Positions 63,644 through 64,000 of a DNA stretch of 64,000 nucleotides are shown here, piece after piece. The position numbers were made by a program, and so were the translations under genes. The notes beneath the pieces were generated by a model that worked only from the letters and a program-made list of their open reading frames with translations, was not told where the DNA came from and made no database searches. Source of the stretch: Mycobacterium sp. M26. Lineage in GTDB: Bacteria > Actinomycetota > Actinomycetes > Mycobacteriales > Mycobacteriaceae. The DNA lies in the NCBI RefSeq assembly GCF_001494595.1, contig NZ_LN929907.1:811468-875467 (forward strand). Direction: 5' to 3'. Each line of letters starts with the position of its first letter. Position 1 is the first letter of the stretch.

Positions 63644-64000
63644 TCCACCCGAAACTCCACCCGCAGCCCCAATTCCGGGCCGGGCGAGACGGTCACCACA
63701 AGCGGGTAATGCGCCCGCTCGTGACTGGTGGTGCGGGTAATCGCCGGGGTGCCGTCGAGTGCCGATGTCTCGTCGGTGGGGACTGCGATCGGGTAGTTCT
63801 CGTAGACGAACAGCGTGTCGAAAAGCTGCTCGCAACCGGTGATCTGGTGAATCTCGGTCAACGGCAGATAGTCGTGCTCGAGCGTCGCGTGCCGGGCGTC
63901 GTGCAGTGCCGTGATCAGGTCGGTGATTGTCGTGGTCGGTGCCGCCGTGGCCCGCACCGGGATGGTGTTGATCAGCAGGCCGACCATCGATTCGGCCCCG
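63642..64000 (-). pseudogene. NRPS fragment: C-terminal part of a condensation domain (extends beyond window)
   Basis: The frame entering from the right edge encodes the last about 118 residues of a condensation or epimerisation-type domain: MVGLLINTIPVRATA, FDTLFVYENYPI and the closing GLRVEFRVD. It then runs out of frame directly into the first 214-bp carrier-domain repeat. Again no adenylation domain is present between condensation and carrier domains. The rest of the synthetase lies outside the window. Confidence 0.8.

Overview
The window is high-GC actinobacterial DNA. Gene content and order identify it as a mycobacterium, most likely a fast-growing or environmental species (Mycolicibacterium-like) rather than the tuberculosis complex. 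Long stretches follow the order I recall from the M. tuberculosis Rv0223c-Rv0250c and Rv0262c-Rv0265c blocks: aldehyde dehydrogenase, methyltransferase, GT4 glycosyltransferase, two membrane proteins and an acyltransferase (1-9447); phosphotriesterase-like lactonase, AftD, DUF2613, LpqI and a TetR regulator (19206-26630); HtdX-FabG4 divergent from FadA2, then FadE5 (26634-35781); a flavin reductase and the Sdh1 succinate dehydrogenase operon (37266-41926); and AAC(2')-I, PxpC, PxpB and FecB2 (46942-50865).

Between these backbone blocks lie accessory segments. The 9453-19213 block separates the Rv0228-like and Rv0230c-like genes. It holds a three-gene signalling operon (SpoIIE phosphatase, cobalamin-binding protein, STAS protein) whose middle protein carries the W-x9-EH and ExH residues of CarH-type B12 light sensors. 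The same block carries an amino-sugar-type trio (UGT-like glycosyltransferase, maltokinase-fold kinase, SIS isomerase), a TetR regulator, a stand-alone Clp_N protein behind a 30-bp palindrome, and an acyl-CoA synthetase. A MarR-MmpS-MmpL export operon occupies 42843-46685. From 50880 on the window is regulator-rich: LysE/LysG, three TetR genes, an SDR and a P450. It ends in the 3' part of a non-ribosomal peptide synthetase with a terminal reductase, followed by an ABC exporter and an MMPL transporter.

Several genes are broken or have problematic boundaries. A DapB-fold oxidoreductase (36030-37201) is frameshifted by a perfect 86-bp tandem duplication. The synthetase lacks both expected adenylation domains, with a frame change at each junction next to a 214-bp identical repeat, which suggests recombination or an assembly collapse. 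AftD has no ordinary start codon upstream of its first membrane helix.

Regulatory DNA is unusually readable. There are perfect palindromes at 5175-5192, 17212-17241, 24727-24744, 28882-28897 and 55182-55209. A TTAC-N6-GTAA motif is shared by the fabG4/fadA2 and fadE5 promoters. CRP-like GTGA-N6-TCAC sites lie upstream of the sdh1 operon and upstream of the broken oxidoreductase. No rRNA, tRNA, insertion sequence, CRISPR array or phage gene was seen.
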